From JBBDYG01 sp040901765 (GTDB lineage Bacteria; Planctomycetota; Planctomycetia; Pirellulales; Lacipirellulaceae), in contig JBBDYG010000129.1 in assembly GCA_040901765.1 (NCBI GenBank), positions 1 to 57,122 of the forward strand: a DNA stretch of 57,122 nucleotides, given 5' to 3'. Position numbers and translations under genes: made by a program. How positions within the stretch are numbered: position 1 is the first letter of the stretch; every line of letters starts with the position of its first letter. Below, piece after piece: positions 35,325 through 43,490 of this stretch. Below the pieces are notes generated by a model. It made no database searches. It saw only the letters and a program-made list of their open reading frames with translations, and was not told the DNA's origin.

Positions 35325-37895
35325 CTAATGGTTAAACAGAAACTCGCGGCTACTTAATACGGCCCAAAACATGTCTTCGATCACGAGGCGTCGTTCGCCC
35401 TCAGGCGACTCGCTGAGGACAGCCAGGAATTGAGCCAATTCGCCATCGGTCGGATACCGCGACAGCGCCGACAAGTAAAGCTCTTCGATAATCCGATAAT
35501 TTGGCACTCCGCTCGCCAGCAGCGTTTCGACCTTGCCCTCCTTCGAGGCGAGCTTGTTCAGAATCGTCTCGCCGTTGGAAACATGCAGCGCCTGCACGAG
35601 GCTCGGTTCGTTGGAACGTTCGCATTGGCAAGTGATCAACCGCTGATGTCGTCCGAACGCGCGCAGAAATTTGGACACGACTGCCGAATCGTAGAGCTGC
35701 AACGCGCGCGTTCCCTTCGCATAGAACTCGGTCTTTACAAAGTCAGCACCGAGGTATTCGATGTCGGTAAACTCCGACGGCACCGCGGCAATCTGCGAAA
35801 TGGCGTCGAGCGAGACCTCCGCCATGAGTCGCCGCGGATAGTAATGCGAAAAATTGCGGGTGTCGGCACGGCTGGCCTCCGCGGGGATGCTGCTGCGCTG
35901 GTAGGCGGCCGACTGCAAGATCACGCGCATCAACTCCTTCAGATCGTAATTGTGATCGACGAGATACTGCGCTGTGGCCGCCAGAAGTTCTTCATTGCTG
36001 GCCGGGTTCGATAGACGCAGGTCGTCGATCGGCTCGACCAGCCCGACGGCGAAGAAATTCGCCCACACGCGATTGGCGATCGCCCGTGCGAAATACGGGT
36101 TCTCCGGCGAAGTGAGCCAGTCGGCAAGATATTCGCGGCGGCCGTCCAGAGTATCCTTGTCCGCGGCCAAAGGCTCGCCATCGAGCGGCGCAGGCGGCTG
36201 CTGAACGCCTGTGGCGGGCTGAATCAGGTCGCCGCGGCTCGATACAAATAGCGTCCGCACACCGTCGCCATTTCGCGGCTCGCCCCCCCAACCTTTGGCC
36301 CGCACCCGGGCAAACAGGTTCGCCATCGCGTAATATTGGTCGTTCGTCCATTTCTCCAGCGGATGGTTGTGGCACTTCGCGCAGCCAATCGACAGCCCCA
36401 GGAACGCCTGGCTGACGTTCTCCGTCATCGTTTCGGCGTCTTGGTGCAAGGCGTAAAAATTCGTCGCGCCATTCTCCAAGCTGCTGCCGCGGGCGACGAC
36501 AATCTGCCGGGCGAATTCGTCCCACGGGGTGTTCTCGCTCACCCGTTGGCGGATCCACAGATAGAATGACTTGACCGCGTCGGGCCGCAATCGCGTTCCA
36601 TTCACCAGCAGCAGGTCCGACCACTGGTATGCCCAGTAGTCAACGAATTCTTCGCGCGCCAGCAGCGTGTCGATCAACCGGTCGCGCTTCTCGGGGGTGG
36701 TGTCGACGAGATAGGCCTGGACTTCGTCGGCCGTGGGCAGTTTCCCAATCGTGTCGAGGTATGCCCGCCGGATGAACGTGGCGTCGTCCGCCGCCGACGC
36801 CGGCGGCAAATGAAGCATCTGAAGCTGCTTGAGGACTAACTCGTCGATGAAATTATGCCGCTCCGCCTCCGCGAATACCGTGTCGGGCACATCGGCTGCG
36901 TACGGCGAGGTAACACGAACGTTGACGATCTTGCTCGAATACCAAACGGAGACGGCGCCCCCACCATGCCCCACCACCGTGATGCGGCCGTCTTCATCCA
37001 CCGTCGCCACGGCTTCGTTCGTGGCGGCAAATTTCGACCACGGCGTCACGTCGCTCACGCGGCCGTCGCTATACTTGGCCCGAACCACAATCCGCTGCTG
37101 ATCTCCAGGCTGCAGTGTGACCTCCGGCGGAAATACTTCGAGCGATTCAATGCGCGGGTCATCGTCTCGCGGGGGCACAGTTCCGGCTGCAATCCACTGG
37201 GCCAGAGTCTCGTAGCCGGCTGAGTCCACCGCAAGACGCAATCCCCCTTTATGGGGCACCGCCATCGACGGTTTGGCGAGCAGGAGACTGCGGCCGGGGT
37301 CGGTCGGTTCGATCCGCCGTCCACGAGCGCCGCGAGTAACCGCCAGATAATCGGCCATCGCGTCGTAGCCGCGGAGCGATAGCTTAAAACCTCCTTTGCC
37401 GGCGAGCGCGCCATGGCAGGCACCGGTGCTGCATCCCACTTTGGCAAGGATCGGCTGCACGTCGTTGCGGAAACTGCGACCTATGTCGCCGCTCATGCCG
37501 GCAACGGAAATTGTCGCGGTCGCCGTCTTCCCGTCGATCGTAGCAGTGATAGTCGCCTCGCCGTCACTCACAGGTCGCACGATACCCGCATCGTCGACGG
37601 AGGCAACCGCGGGATCGCTGGTTGAAAACTTCGCCTGCTCCGTTTTGTCACCGGAGAAGCGATCCTCCGTCACGGTTTCGACCAATAAATGCTGGCTCGA
37701 ATGCGGGCCGGTCAATGTCGAAGTCGCGGGAATTAGTGCAAAGGGCGAATCGGTCGCCGCCTGCACCGACCGCCCGCACATCAACATCGTAACTACGGCG
37801 ACGAAGTGAATTACGCAGTTACTCGTGGCGGTTCCCGAATCCCGCGCCCGTGAACGGCAATTCCGTGAAGTATTTTGGCCAAAGGCCACAATCAT
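35325..37895 (-). CDS. DUF1549/DUF1553 protein with bacterial Ig-like domains
   Basis: About 856 aa from ATG 37895, the first start giving an N-region followed by a hydrophobic segment (CVIHFVAVVTMLMCG, ending SVQA). A longer frame upstream runs through a palindrome and is not believed. Two Ig-like group-2 domains (near 50-135 and 245-335, the second with SLEVFPPEVTLQPGDQQRI) flank a cytochrome-like segment with GCSTGACHG. Then DUF1549 (FIRRAYLDTIGKLPT, CAKCHNHPLEKW with a CxxCH motif) and DUF1553 (NPYFARAIANRVWANFF, PRRLMAEVSLDAI). Periplasmic, possibly haem-bearing. Role not established; the partner DUF1501 gene is upstream. Confidence 0.88.
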   Translation of the reverse strand: MIVAFGQNTSRNCRSRARDSGTATSNCVIHFVAVVTMLMCGRSVQAATDSPFALIPATSTLTGPHSSQHLLVETVTEDRFSGDKTEQAKFSTSDPAVASVDDAGIVRPVSDGEATITATIDGKTATATISVAGMSGDIGRSFRNDVQPILAKVGCSTGACHGALAGKGGFKLSLRGYDAMADYLAVTRGARGRRIEPTDPGRSLLLAKPSMAVPHKGGLRLAVDSAGYETLAQWIAAGTVPPRDDDPRIESLEVFPPEVTLQPGDQQRIVVRAKYSDGRVSDVTPWSKFAATNEAVATVDEDGRITVVGHGGGAVSVWYSSKIVNVRVTSPYAADVPDTVFAEAERHNFIDELVLKQLQMLHLPPASAADDATFIRRAYLDTIGKLPTADEVQAYLVDTTPEKRDRLIDTLLAREEFVDYWAYQWSDLLLVNGTRLRPDAVKSFYLWIRQRVSENTPWDEFARQIVVARGSSLENGATNFYALHQDAETMTENVSQAFLGLSIGCAKCHNHPLEKWTNDQYYAMANLFARVRAKGWGGEPRNGDGVRTLFVSSRGDLIQPATGVQQPPAPLDGEPLAADKDTLDGRREYLADWLTSPENPYFARAIANRVWANFFAVGLVEPIDDLRLSNPASNEELLAATAQYLVDHNYDLKELMRVILQSAAYQRSSIPAEASRADTRNFSHYYPRRLMAEVSLDAISQIAAVPSEFTDIEYLGADFVKTEFYAKGTRALQLYDSAVVSKFLRAFGRHQRLITCQCERSNEPSLVQALHVSNGETILNKLASKEGKVETLLASGVPNYRIIEELYLSALSRYPTDGELAQFLAVLSESPEGERRLVIEDMFWAVLSSREFLFNH

Positions 37896-38063
37896 AGTAG
37901 CCTGGGGCAACGCCCCAGGACTCGGGAACAATCGTTGTTTCATTTGGCCAAAGGCCATACTCAGCGCCATCGTGATTGAATATGGCCTTCGGCCAAACAT
38001 GGCGGTTTCATTCATCTCGCCTGGGGCGGTGCCCCAGGCTACGGTGCGAGTAGGCCTTCGGCC
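37875..38063. repeat. Mosaic of six hairpins
   Basis: Two hairpin types alternate: TTGGCCAAAGGCCA-like at 37875-37888, 37944-37957, 37982-37995 and 38053-38063, and CCTGGGGCaacGCCCCAGG-like at 37901-37919 and 38020-38038. The order X-Y-X then X-Y-X is roughly mirror-symmetric. The proposed ATG of the DUF1549 gene (37895) lies inside it. Confidence 0.85.
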
Positions 38064-38158
38064 AACGGGAATTGTTTTCACGGCGTTGCCCGTAGAGGTT
38101 AGAGTGGGGCTTCGATCATGAGGTTTGCCTGTCCGTCCATTCGATTCCTCGCTTCCAC

Positions 38159-39535
38159 TCAAAAGAGTTCGTGAATTTCGTGGTGCCCGAAATCGACCAG
38201 CGGAAACGGCCGGCCCGATGGTCCTGGCAACGACGTTTCCAGATTCAGTCCCAAACTGTGGAATATCGTGGCCACGATGTCGCCCGGCTCGACAGGGCGG
38301 TCCGCCGGCACGGCCCCAATCGGGTCGCTGCTGCCGACCACCCGCCCGCCCTGCACGCCGCCGCCGGCAAAATAGCAAGTAAAGCACTGCGGCCAGTGGT
38401 CGCGGCCCCCGGCGGGATTCACGCGCGGCGTGCGACCGAACTCCGCCAGATTGCAAACCAGCGTTGTGTCCAAAAGGCCCCGCTGTTCAAGATCCTCGAC
38501 GAGCGCGCTATACCCCTTATCGTACATGGGCGCGACGATGTTCTTCATGCCTTCGATGGAGGTGAATGGCTTGGTGCCGTGGATATCCCAAGTGATTTCG
38601 TCGAACACCGTGAGAAACGTGTTCACAGTAACGAACCTCACGCCCGCCTCGACGAGCCGCCGCGCGAGCAGGCAGCTTTGGCCGAAACGATTCATGCCGT
38701 AGCGTTCGCGCATGGCCGTCGGCTCTTTCGTCAAGTCAAACGCCTCGCGCGCTTCGGTACTCGTCATCAGGCGAAACGCCGCCTGAAAGTTCTCGTTCAT
38801 GAGCGCTGCATTCTCGCTGGCTTCAAAATTCTTGACGCTCGATTCGACAATCTCGCGGAGCTTGCGCCGCCGACTGAGCCGCCCAGCGTCGATCTCCGCC
38901 GGCGGCAATAGATCGGGAACTTTGAAGTTCGCCTGCGAAGGGTCGGCCATCAAGGAAAAGGGATCGTGCGACTTGCCCAGGAACCCGCCCGCTTGCCCGT
39001 TGGGCAAGTTCCCGCCGCCGCGGCCCATCGTCTGCGGCAACACCACGAACGCCGGCAGGTCGGTCTTCCGTCCGCGCAGATAACTGACGACCGCCCCGGC
39101 GTGAGGCGTGTTCACTCCGCCCGAAAACACGCGCCCGGTTTGCATTACCTGCCACCCCGCGTCGTGTACTGCCGCGCCACCGTGGTGGCACGACCGCACC
39201 AGCGAGAACTTGTCCGCGATCTTGGCGTGCAGCGGCAGAATCTCGGAAAGTTGAATCTCGGGCGATGCCGTCGAAATGGCCTTAAACGGCCCGCGAATCT
39301 CCAGCGGCGCGTCGGGCTTCATGTCGAACGTATCGAGCTGGCTGGGCGCCCCCAGATTGAAAATCATTATTGCCGAGCGTTCGTCGGCCGCCGCGGCAAC
39401 CTTGCCCGCCGCCTTGGCGGCAAAGTAATCCGCCAGCGAAAAACCGATCGCCCCCAGCGCTCCGACCTTGAGAAAGTCGCGCCGCGTTGATCCATCGCAA
39501 GTCGTCGCGAACCCGCGGCCTAATAAATCTAGCAT
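38159..39535 (-). CDS. DUF1501 protein (Tat-exported, sulfatase-like fold)
   Basis: 458 aa from ATG 39535, with GGAG about 9 nt upstream. Twin-arginine signal: STRRDFLKVGALGAIGF (Arg18-Arg19). DUF1501 features: IMIFNLGAPSQLDTFDMKP, SCHHGGAAVHDAGW, TPHAGAVVSYLRG, NLAEFGRTPRVNPAGGRDHW and a HSLGL near the C-terminus. The family resembles alkaline-phosphatase/sulfatase folds and is found paired with DUF1549/DUF1553 cytochromes. First gene of the trio. Activity unknown. Confidence 0.92.
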   Translation of the reverse strand: MLDLLGRGFATTCDGSTRRDFLKVGALGAIGFSLADYFAAKAAGKVAAAADERSAIMIFNLGAPSQLDTFDMKPDAPLEIRGPFKAISTASPEIQLSEILPLHAKIADKFSLVRSCHHGGAAVHDAGWQVMQTGRVFSGGVNTPHAGAVVSYLRGRKTDLPAFVVLPQTMGRGGGNLPNGQAGGFLGKSHDPFSLMADPSQANFKVPDLLPPAEIDAGRLSRRRKLREIVESSVKNFEASENAALMNENFQAAFRLMTSTEAREAFDLTKEPTAMRERYGMNRFGQSCLLARRLVEAGVRFVTVNTFLTVFDEITWDIHGTKPFTSIEGMKNIVAPMYDKGYSALVEDLEQRGLLDTTLVCNLAEFGRTPRVNPAGGRDHWPQCFTCYFAGGGVQGGRVVGSSDPIGAVPADRPVEPGDIVATIFHSLGLNLETSLPGPSGRPFPLVDFGHHEIHELF

Positions 39536-39810
39536 GACATGCTCCTCCAAAACCGGCGATCTGCTAGCCGCCAACCGGCACTGCCGTCGCAGTCGGCGTC
39601 CCATCGAGCCAGCGGATTATTCTAACCGATTGGCAGCTGGATTGCATCAACTGTAATTTGGCCTAATCGCAAGAAGTTGGCATTGGCCGGAGGCACGTTT
39701 GCCGAGCAAGTCGGCCAAATGGGAGTCAATGGCCGTTGGACTTGGAGGAAGGTATAACCCAGTGGGTTATTTCTTCCTTTCGGGTGTACGCTCGCTCCGC
39801 CCTATTTTCG

Positions 39811-40140
39811 ATGACCATGCACCCTAAAGCTCCCGACGAGTTGAGCCTGGCCGAGTTTCAACGGCTGATTCGCGAGATGTATTTAGAGAAGGATCTTGCG
39901 CGGGGTGTCGATGGGACGTTCATGTGGCTCATGGAGGAAGTGGGAGAACTTGCTGGCGCGCTGCGCAACGGCACGCACGAGGAGCGGCTGGGGGAGTTTG
40001 CCGATGTGCTGGCGTGGCTGGCGACGATCGCCAACGTAGTGAACGTGGATTTGACCGAAGCGGTCCGGCGTAAGTACGGCTCGGGCTGCCCAGGCTGCGG
40101 AAAGCTATTGTGCGTGTGCGATGACGGGGAGAAACCGTGA
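39811..40140 (+). CDS. MazG-like NTP pyrophosphohydrolase domain with Cys-rich tail
   Basis: 109 aa from ATG 39811 (start chosen because SLAEFQRLIREMY begins the domain). The all-alpha MazG fold is shown by MEEVGELAGAL (Glu42, Glu43, Glu46) and EFADVLAWL (Glu62, Asp65), the EExxE...ExxD magnesium-binding set. The C-terminus has four close cysteines (CPGCGKLLCVC, 93-103), probably a zinc knuckle. Likely hydrolyses a nucleoside triphosphate as a house-cleaning or regulatory enzyme; substrate unknown. Confidence 0.88.
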   Translation: MTMHPKAPDELSLAEFQRLIREMYLEKDLARGVDGTFMWLMEEVGELAGALRNGTHEERLGEFADVLAWLATIANVVNVDLTEAVRRKYGSGCPGCGKLLCVCDDGEKP

Positions 40141-40226
40141 GGGAATGTGAGATGTAAGATGTGAGATGTGAGAAGGCAGAAGTGAAGAAAGACAGGGAAC
40201 AGGGAACAGGGGACAAGACAGACACG

Positions 40227-42479
40227 ATGTTTTCAATCCGCAATCCGCAATCCGCACTCCGCAATTGCTGCCGCGCGTTGTGCGCCGCTGCGCTGGCGTT
40301 GGCGACTTCGTCGTTGCTTGCGGCATCCGCTCCCGAGATCTTGGATTGCAAAGTTGGATTTGGGGGCACCTACAAGGTTGGCGTGTGGACTCCCGTGCGA
40401 GTGACGTTGCGTGGGGGCGATGAACCCGTCGCGGTGCGGGTGGCGGTGGTGGCGCCCGATAGCGACCGAGTTTCCGTGGCGGTGTCGTCGCGGGCGGATC
40501 GGCCGGTGTTGCTTGAACCGGGCCGCGAGGATTCAGTATGGCTCCACACGCGGATTGGCCAGATTGATGCGGAACTGTCGGTCGAGGTGTACGCCGACGG
40601 CGAGCGCATTGCGCGGCGCGGGTTCGTGCCGAACTTTGAACCGGGGCCGGGCCAAATCGCCTACGGCCAGGCGGCGTCGCTACAAGTGTTTGTGGAGTTG
40701 AGCGCCGGCGACGTTGGCCTTCGATCCGCGTTCATTCGCAGCCAAGAAACCGAGGCCACCTTAAGCACCGTGGTCGCCACGGTGAGCCGCCCGACAGAAC
40801 TGCCGGTGGAGTGGTACGACTACGAAGGAGCCGACACGGTGGTGCTGGCGACAAGCGAGATTGCGTACTGGCGCGACATCACACCCGAGGATCCGCGTAT
40901 CGCGGCGCTTAAGAAATGGGTGGAGCTGGGCGGAAAGCTGGTGGTGCTGGGTGGCGCCAACGGGGCGGAGGTGTTTGGTTCGGGCGGGCCGCTTGCGGAG
41001 TTGATTCCGGGCCGATTCGATACCGTGACCACGCTCACCGACATGCTGCCGTTGGAGCAATACTCGGGTTCCTCGGAACCGGTCTCGCCGCGCGACGGGG
41101 TGGAGCTATCGGCGGTGCGGCTGGTGGACCTGACCGGCCAGGTCGATGCTTATTTCGGCGCGACCGCGGAGGAGCTGCCGCTGGTGGTCCGCGGCGTGCG
41201 GGGGTTGGGGGAACTCGTATTCGTCGCGGTCGATCTCGACAAGCCGCCGCTACGATCGTGGAAGGGCCAGGCAGATTTTGTGCGTAAGCTCGTGCGGTTC
41301 GACCCAGCACCGGTGGATACGGACCAGAGCCAAAACTACGCGATGATGAGCCGGGGATACGACGATCTAGCTGGGGGATTGGTGAAACGGCTGGGCGAAT
41401 CGTTCGCCGATGTAACGCCGCCGCCGTTCATCGTGGTCGTGGGCTTGGTGCTTCTCTATTTGCTACTGATCGGGCCGGGCGACTACTTCTTCGTGAAGCG
41501 TGTGCTCAAGCGGATGGAGGCGACCTGGATTACGTTTCCACTGATCGTAATCGCGACGAGCGTCGCGGCGTATTGGCTTGCGCATTACCTCAAGGGGGAC
41601 CAACTGCGGATCAACCAGTTGGAGATCGTCGATATCGACGCGGCCAGTGGCACCTGTCGCGGCGTGATGTGGACCGAATTGTTTAGCCCCCGCGCGGAGC
41701 GCTACAACTTGACGGTTCAGCCCAAGCTGCCCGACGGCACTCCATTGGACGCGGGCGCAGCCGACGCGGAGCAAACGCTGGTGGCGTGGATGGGCCTGCC
41801 GGGCACCGGTTTGAGCGGCATGCAGGGCAGCGGCGGGCAAGGGGGCGGCTGGTTTAGCTCGCGGTATGAGTTTTCGCCGCGGCTGACGGAGATCGGCGGC
41901 CTGCCCGTGCAGGTGTGGTCGACCAAGTCGCTCACCGCCCGGTGGGACGGCAGAGCCCAAACCGGCATCGAAGCGGAGTTGATGCCGACTGACGACTTGG
42001 TCGTGGGCCGCATTACGAATACTTGGGATACCACGTTCGACGACTGCCGGCTGCTCTATGGCACGTGGGCCTGGCGGTTGGGCGAACTCGCGCCGAATCA
42101 GTCGGTCGAGATCGACGACCGACTCGCGCCGCGGAAGCTACGCACTCTGCTGCGCGATAATTTCGAACTGCGCGACGAGAACATGGAGGCCTGGGAGCGG
42201 GCGGCGCAAATCGAGCAGGTCTCACCGCAAGGGCTTGCCGAGTTCATGATGTTCGCCCACGCACTGGGCGGGCCGAAGTACACGCAGCTTGTGAACAACT
42301 ATCAAGGATTTGTTGATCTAAGCCATCTACTTGACGACGGCCGAGCGATTCTGTTGTGCCAGACCAGCGAGCACCGCAGTGAATTTTTACGCGACGGCAA
42401 ATCGATGCACCGCGAGGGCAATCGGCACTGGACGATGTACCGATTTGTGCTGGAAGTGGGAGATGCGGGCGAGCCGTAG
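40227..42479 (+). CDS. Membrane protein with large extracytoplasmic region
   Basis: About 750 aa from ATG 40227. Signal peptide CCRALCAAALALATSSLLAA follows a short N-region (FSIRNPQSALRN) that is read from a CCGCAATC direct repeat. A beta-rich N-terminal part is followed by a Rossmann-like segment (ALKKWVELGGKLVVLGGANG) of the glutamine-amidotransferase-like type used for ligand binding. Two membrane helices lie near residues 405-455 (FIVVVGLVLLYLLLIGPGDY; FPLIVIATSVAAYWLAHYL). A C-terminal beta domain ends the protein. Function unknown; no operon partner is evident. Confidence 0.8.
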   Translation: MFSIRNPQSALRNCCRALCAAALALATSSLLAASAPEILDCKVGFGGTYKVGVWTPVRVTLRGGDEPVAVRVAVVAPDSDRVSVAVSSRADRPVLLEPGREDSVWLHTRIGQIDAELSVEVYADGERIARRGFVPNFEPGPGQIAYGQAASLQVFVELSAGDVGLRSAFIRSQETEATLSTVVATVSRPTELPVEWYDYEGADTVVLATSEIAYWRDITPEDPRIAALKKWVELGGKLVVLGGANGAEVFGSGGPLAELIPGRFDTVTTLTDMLPLEQYSGSSEPVSPRDGVELSAVRLVDLTGQVDAYFGATAEELPLVVRGVRGLGELVFVAVDLDKPPLRSWKGQADFVRKLVRFDPAPVDTDQSQNYAMMSRGYDDLAGGLVKRLGESFADVTPPPFIVVVGLVLLYLLLIGPGDYFFVKRVLKRMEATWITFPLIVIATSVAAYWLAHYLKGDQLRINQLEIVDIDAASGTCRGVMWTELFSPRAERYNLTVQPKLPDGTPLDAGAADAEQTLVAWMGLPGTGLSGMQGSGGQGGGWFSSRYEFSPRLTEIGGLPVQVWSTKSLTARWDGRAQTGIEAELMPTDDLVVGRITNTWDTTFDDCRLLYGTWAWRLGELAPNQSVEIDDRLAPRKLRTLLRDNFELRDENMEAWERAAQIEQVSPQGLAEFMMFAHALGGPKYTQLVNNYQGFVDLSHLLDDGRAILLCQTSEHRSEFLRDGKSMHREGNRHWTMYRFVLEVGDAGEP

Positions 42480-42526
42480 GTCAGGCTGTGCCTGACGCCG
42501 GGGGTTGTCAGGCACAGCCTGACCTA
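42477..42526. repeat. Perfect 20-bp inverted repeat
   Basis: TAGGTCAGGCTGTGCCTGAC (42477-42496) and its exact complement (42507-42526) with a 10-nt loop. It overlaps the stop of the 40227 gene and lies between convergent genes, so it may end or protect both messages. No T-run. Confidence 0.95.
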
Positions 42527-42564
42527 CTCGACTACGGCTCCGCACCTACGAGGCGTTGAAACGG

Positions 42565-42831
42565 TCACAATTGCGGCGCGGGCGTGCCGTAGTTGACCGG
42601 CGGAGGCGTGCCGTAGGTTGTCGCGGCGGGAATGCCGTACGCCGATACCGGGGGCACGCCGTAAGCACCGGGTGCCGTGGTGCAGGGGTCGCAGACCGGA
42701 GCGGCGGGCGGGCAATACGGTGCGGCCGGCACAACCGGGACCGATTCTTGCTTGCGAAAGCAGGAACAGCAGCCACACCCGCTAGTGGCGAACGTGACCG
42801 CCACAACGGCCAACAGAGACATCCATTTCAT
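42565..42831 (-). CDS. Small Cys-rich lipoprotein with AYGxP repeats
   Basis: 88 aa from ATG 42831, GGAG upstream. Signal MKWMSLLAVVAVTFATSGC, with the lipobox Cys at about residue 19, followed by GCCSCF. The remainder is Pro/Tyr/Ala-rich with at least four copies of (A/T)YG(V/I/T)P. Short, low-complexity planctomycete lipoproteins of this type are of unknown function; probably periplasmic and unstructured. Confidence 0.75.
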   Translation of the reverse strand: MKWMSLLAVVAVTFATSGCGCCSCFRKQESVPVVPAAPYCPPAAPVCDPCTTAPGAYGVPPVSAYGIPAATTYGTPPPVNYGTPAPQL

Positions 42832-43080
42832 GGTTCCATCTCCAGGCAACGAAACATCCGTCGCGTTGAGGGTTGCGAGCGGAGGTTTGCGTTATAGGAA
42901 ACCATGCGCCGCGGCCAGCCGCCTGGCAAATGAAGCCGTTGCATAAACCCAACATTTTGAGGTGCAGTGAGGAAAGATGTAGCGGCTGCGGGATTGGTTG
43001 CGGCTGCCGATGGGGGATACGATGCGAAACTGGGATTAACCGGCACGTGACAGGGCGCGATCCAAATAAAGCAGAGTTAA

Positions 43081-43470
43081 ATGCACGAGCACGAAGCGGC
43101 AGCGATTCAGGCTTTTATTGTTTCCATGCGTCGTCGCCGATGGCTTGAATCGCTTGCATCTGTCAAACGTCGGCCAAAGTTCCTTGACCGACTAAATCAC
43201 TGTCGCGACATCGACGAGCAGTATGCTAAGTTGTTGCCCAGCAATACTGAAGTAATCAAGCTGCTACAATCTCGGGGTGCTCCAACAACTTGCTACGTCA
43301 TATCCGACAACCCGGCTATCGATGGTCAAGAGTTGCCGCTTGACGATGCAATCAGTGAGACCGAGACAGGTGGTTGGGGCACTTTGATTAGCTGCTTACC
43401 AGGGAGGCTAGCGTATTATTACGACGAATGCGGATCACGACGTTTTCTGCTAGAGCGGGATTCAACTTAG
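43081..43470 (+). CDS. Orphan protein, unrecognised
   Basis: 129 aa, soluble, without signal or membrane segment. It starts with a His/Glu-rich MHEHEAAAIQAFI, then basic residues (MRRRRW), and a central TTCYVISDNPAIDGQELPLDDAI. The GC content is near 48%, below the flanks, and so is the 5' gap, hinting at acquisition. Full-length and intact. No motif allows a functional call. Confidence 0.6.
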   Translation: MHEHEAAAIQAFIVSMRRRRWLESLASVKRRPKFLDRLNHCRDIDEQYAKLLPSNTEVIKLLQSRGAPTTCYVISDNPAIDGQELPLDDAISETETGGWGTLISCLPGRLAYYYDECGSRRFLLERDST

Positions 43471-43490
43471 ATTAGCTCACTTACGAAGCT

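Noticed and set aside
37896..38456. Long N-terminal extension of the DUF1549 protein
   Set aside because: The extension reads through hairpins and the 3' end of the DUF1501 gene and lacks a signal peptide; ATG 37895 gives a plausible one.
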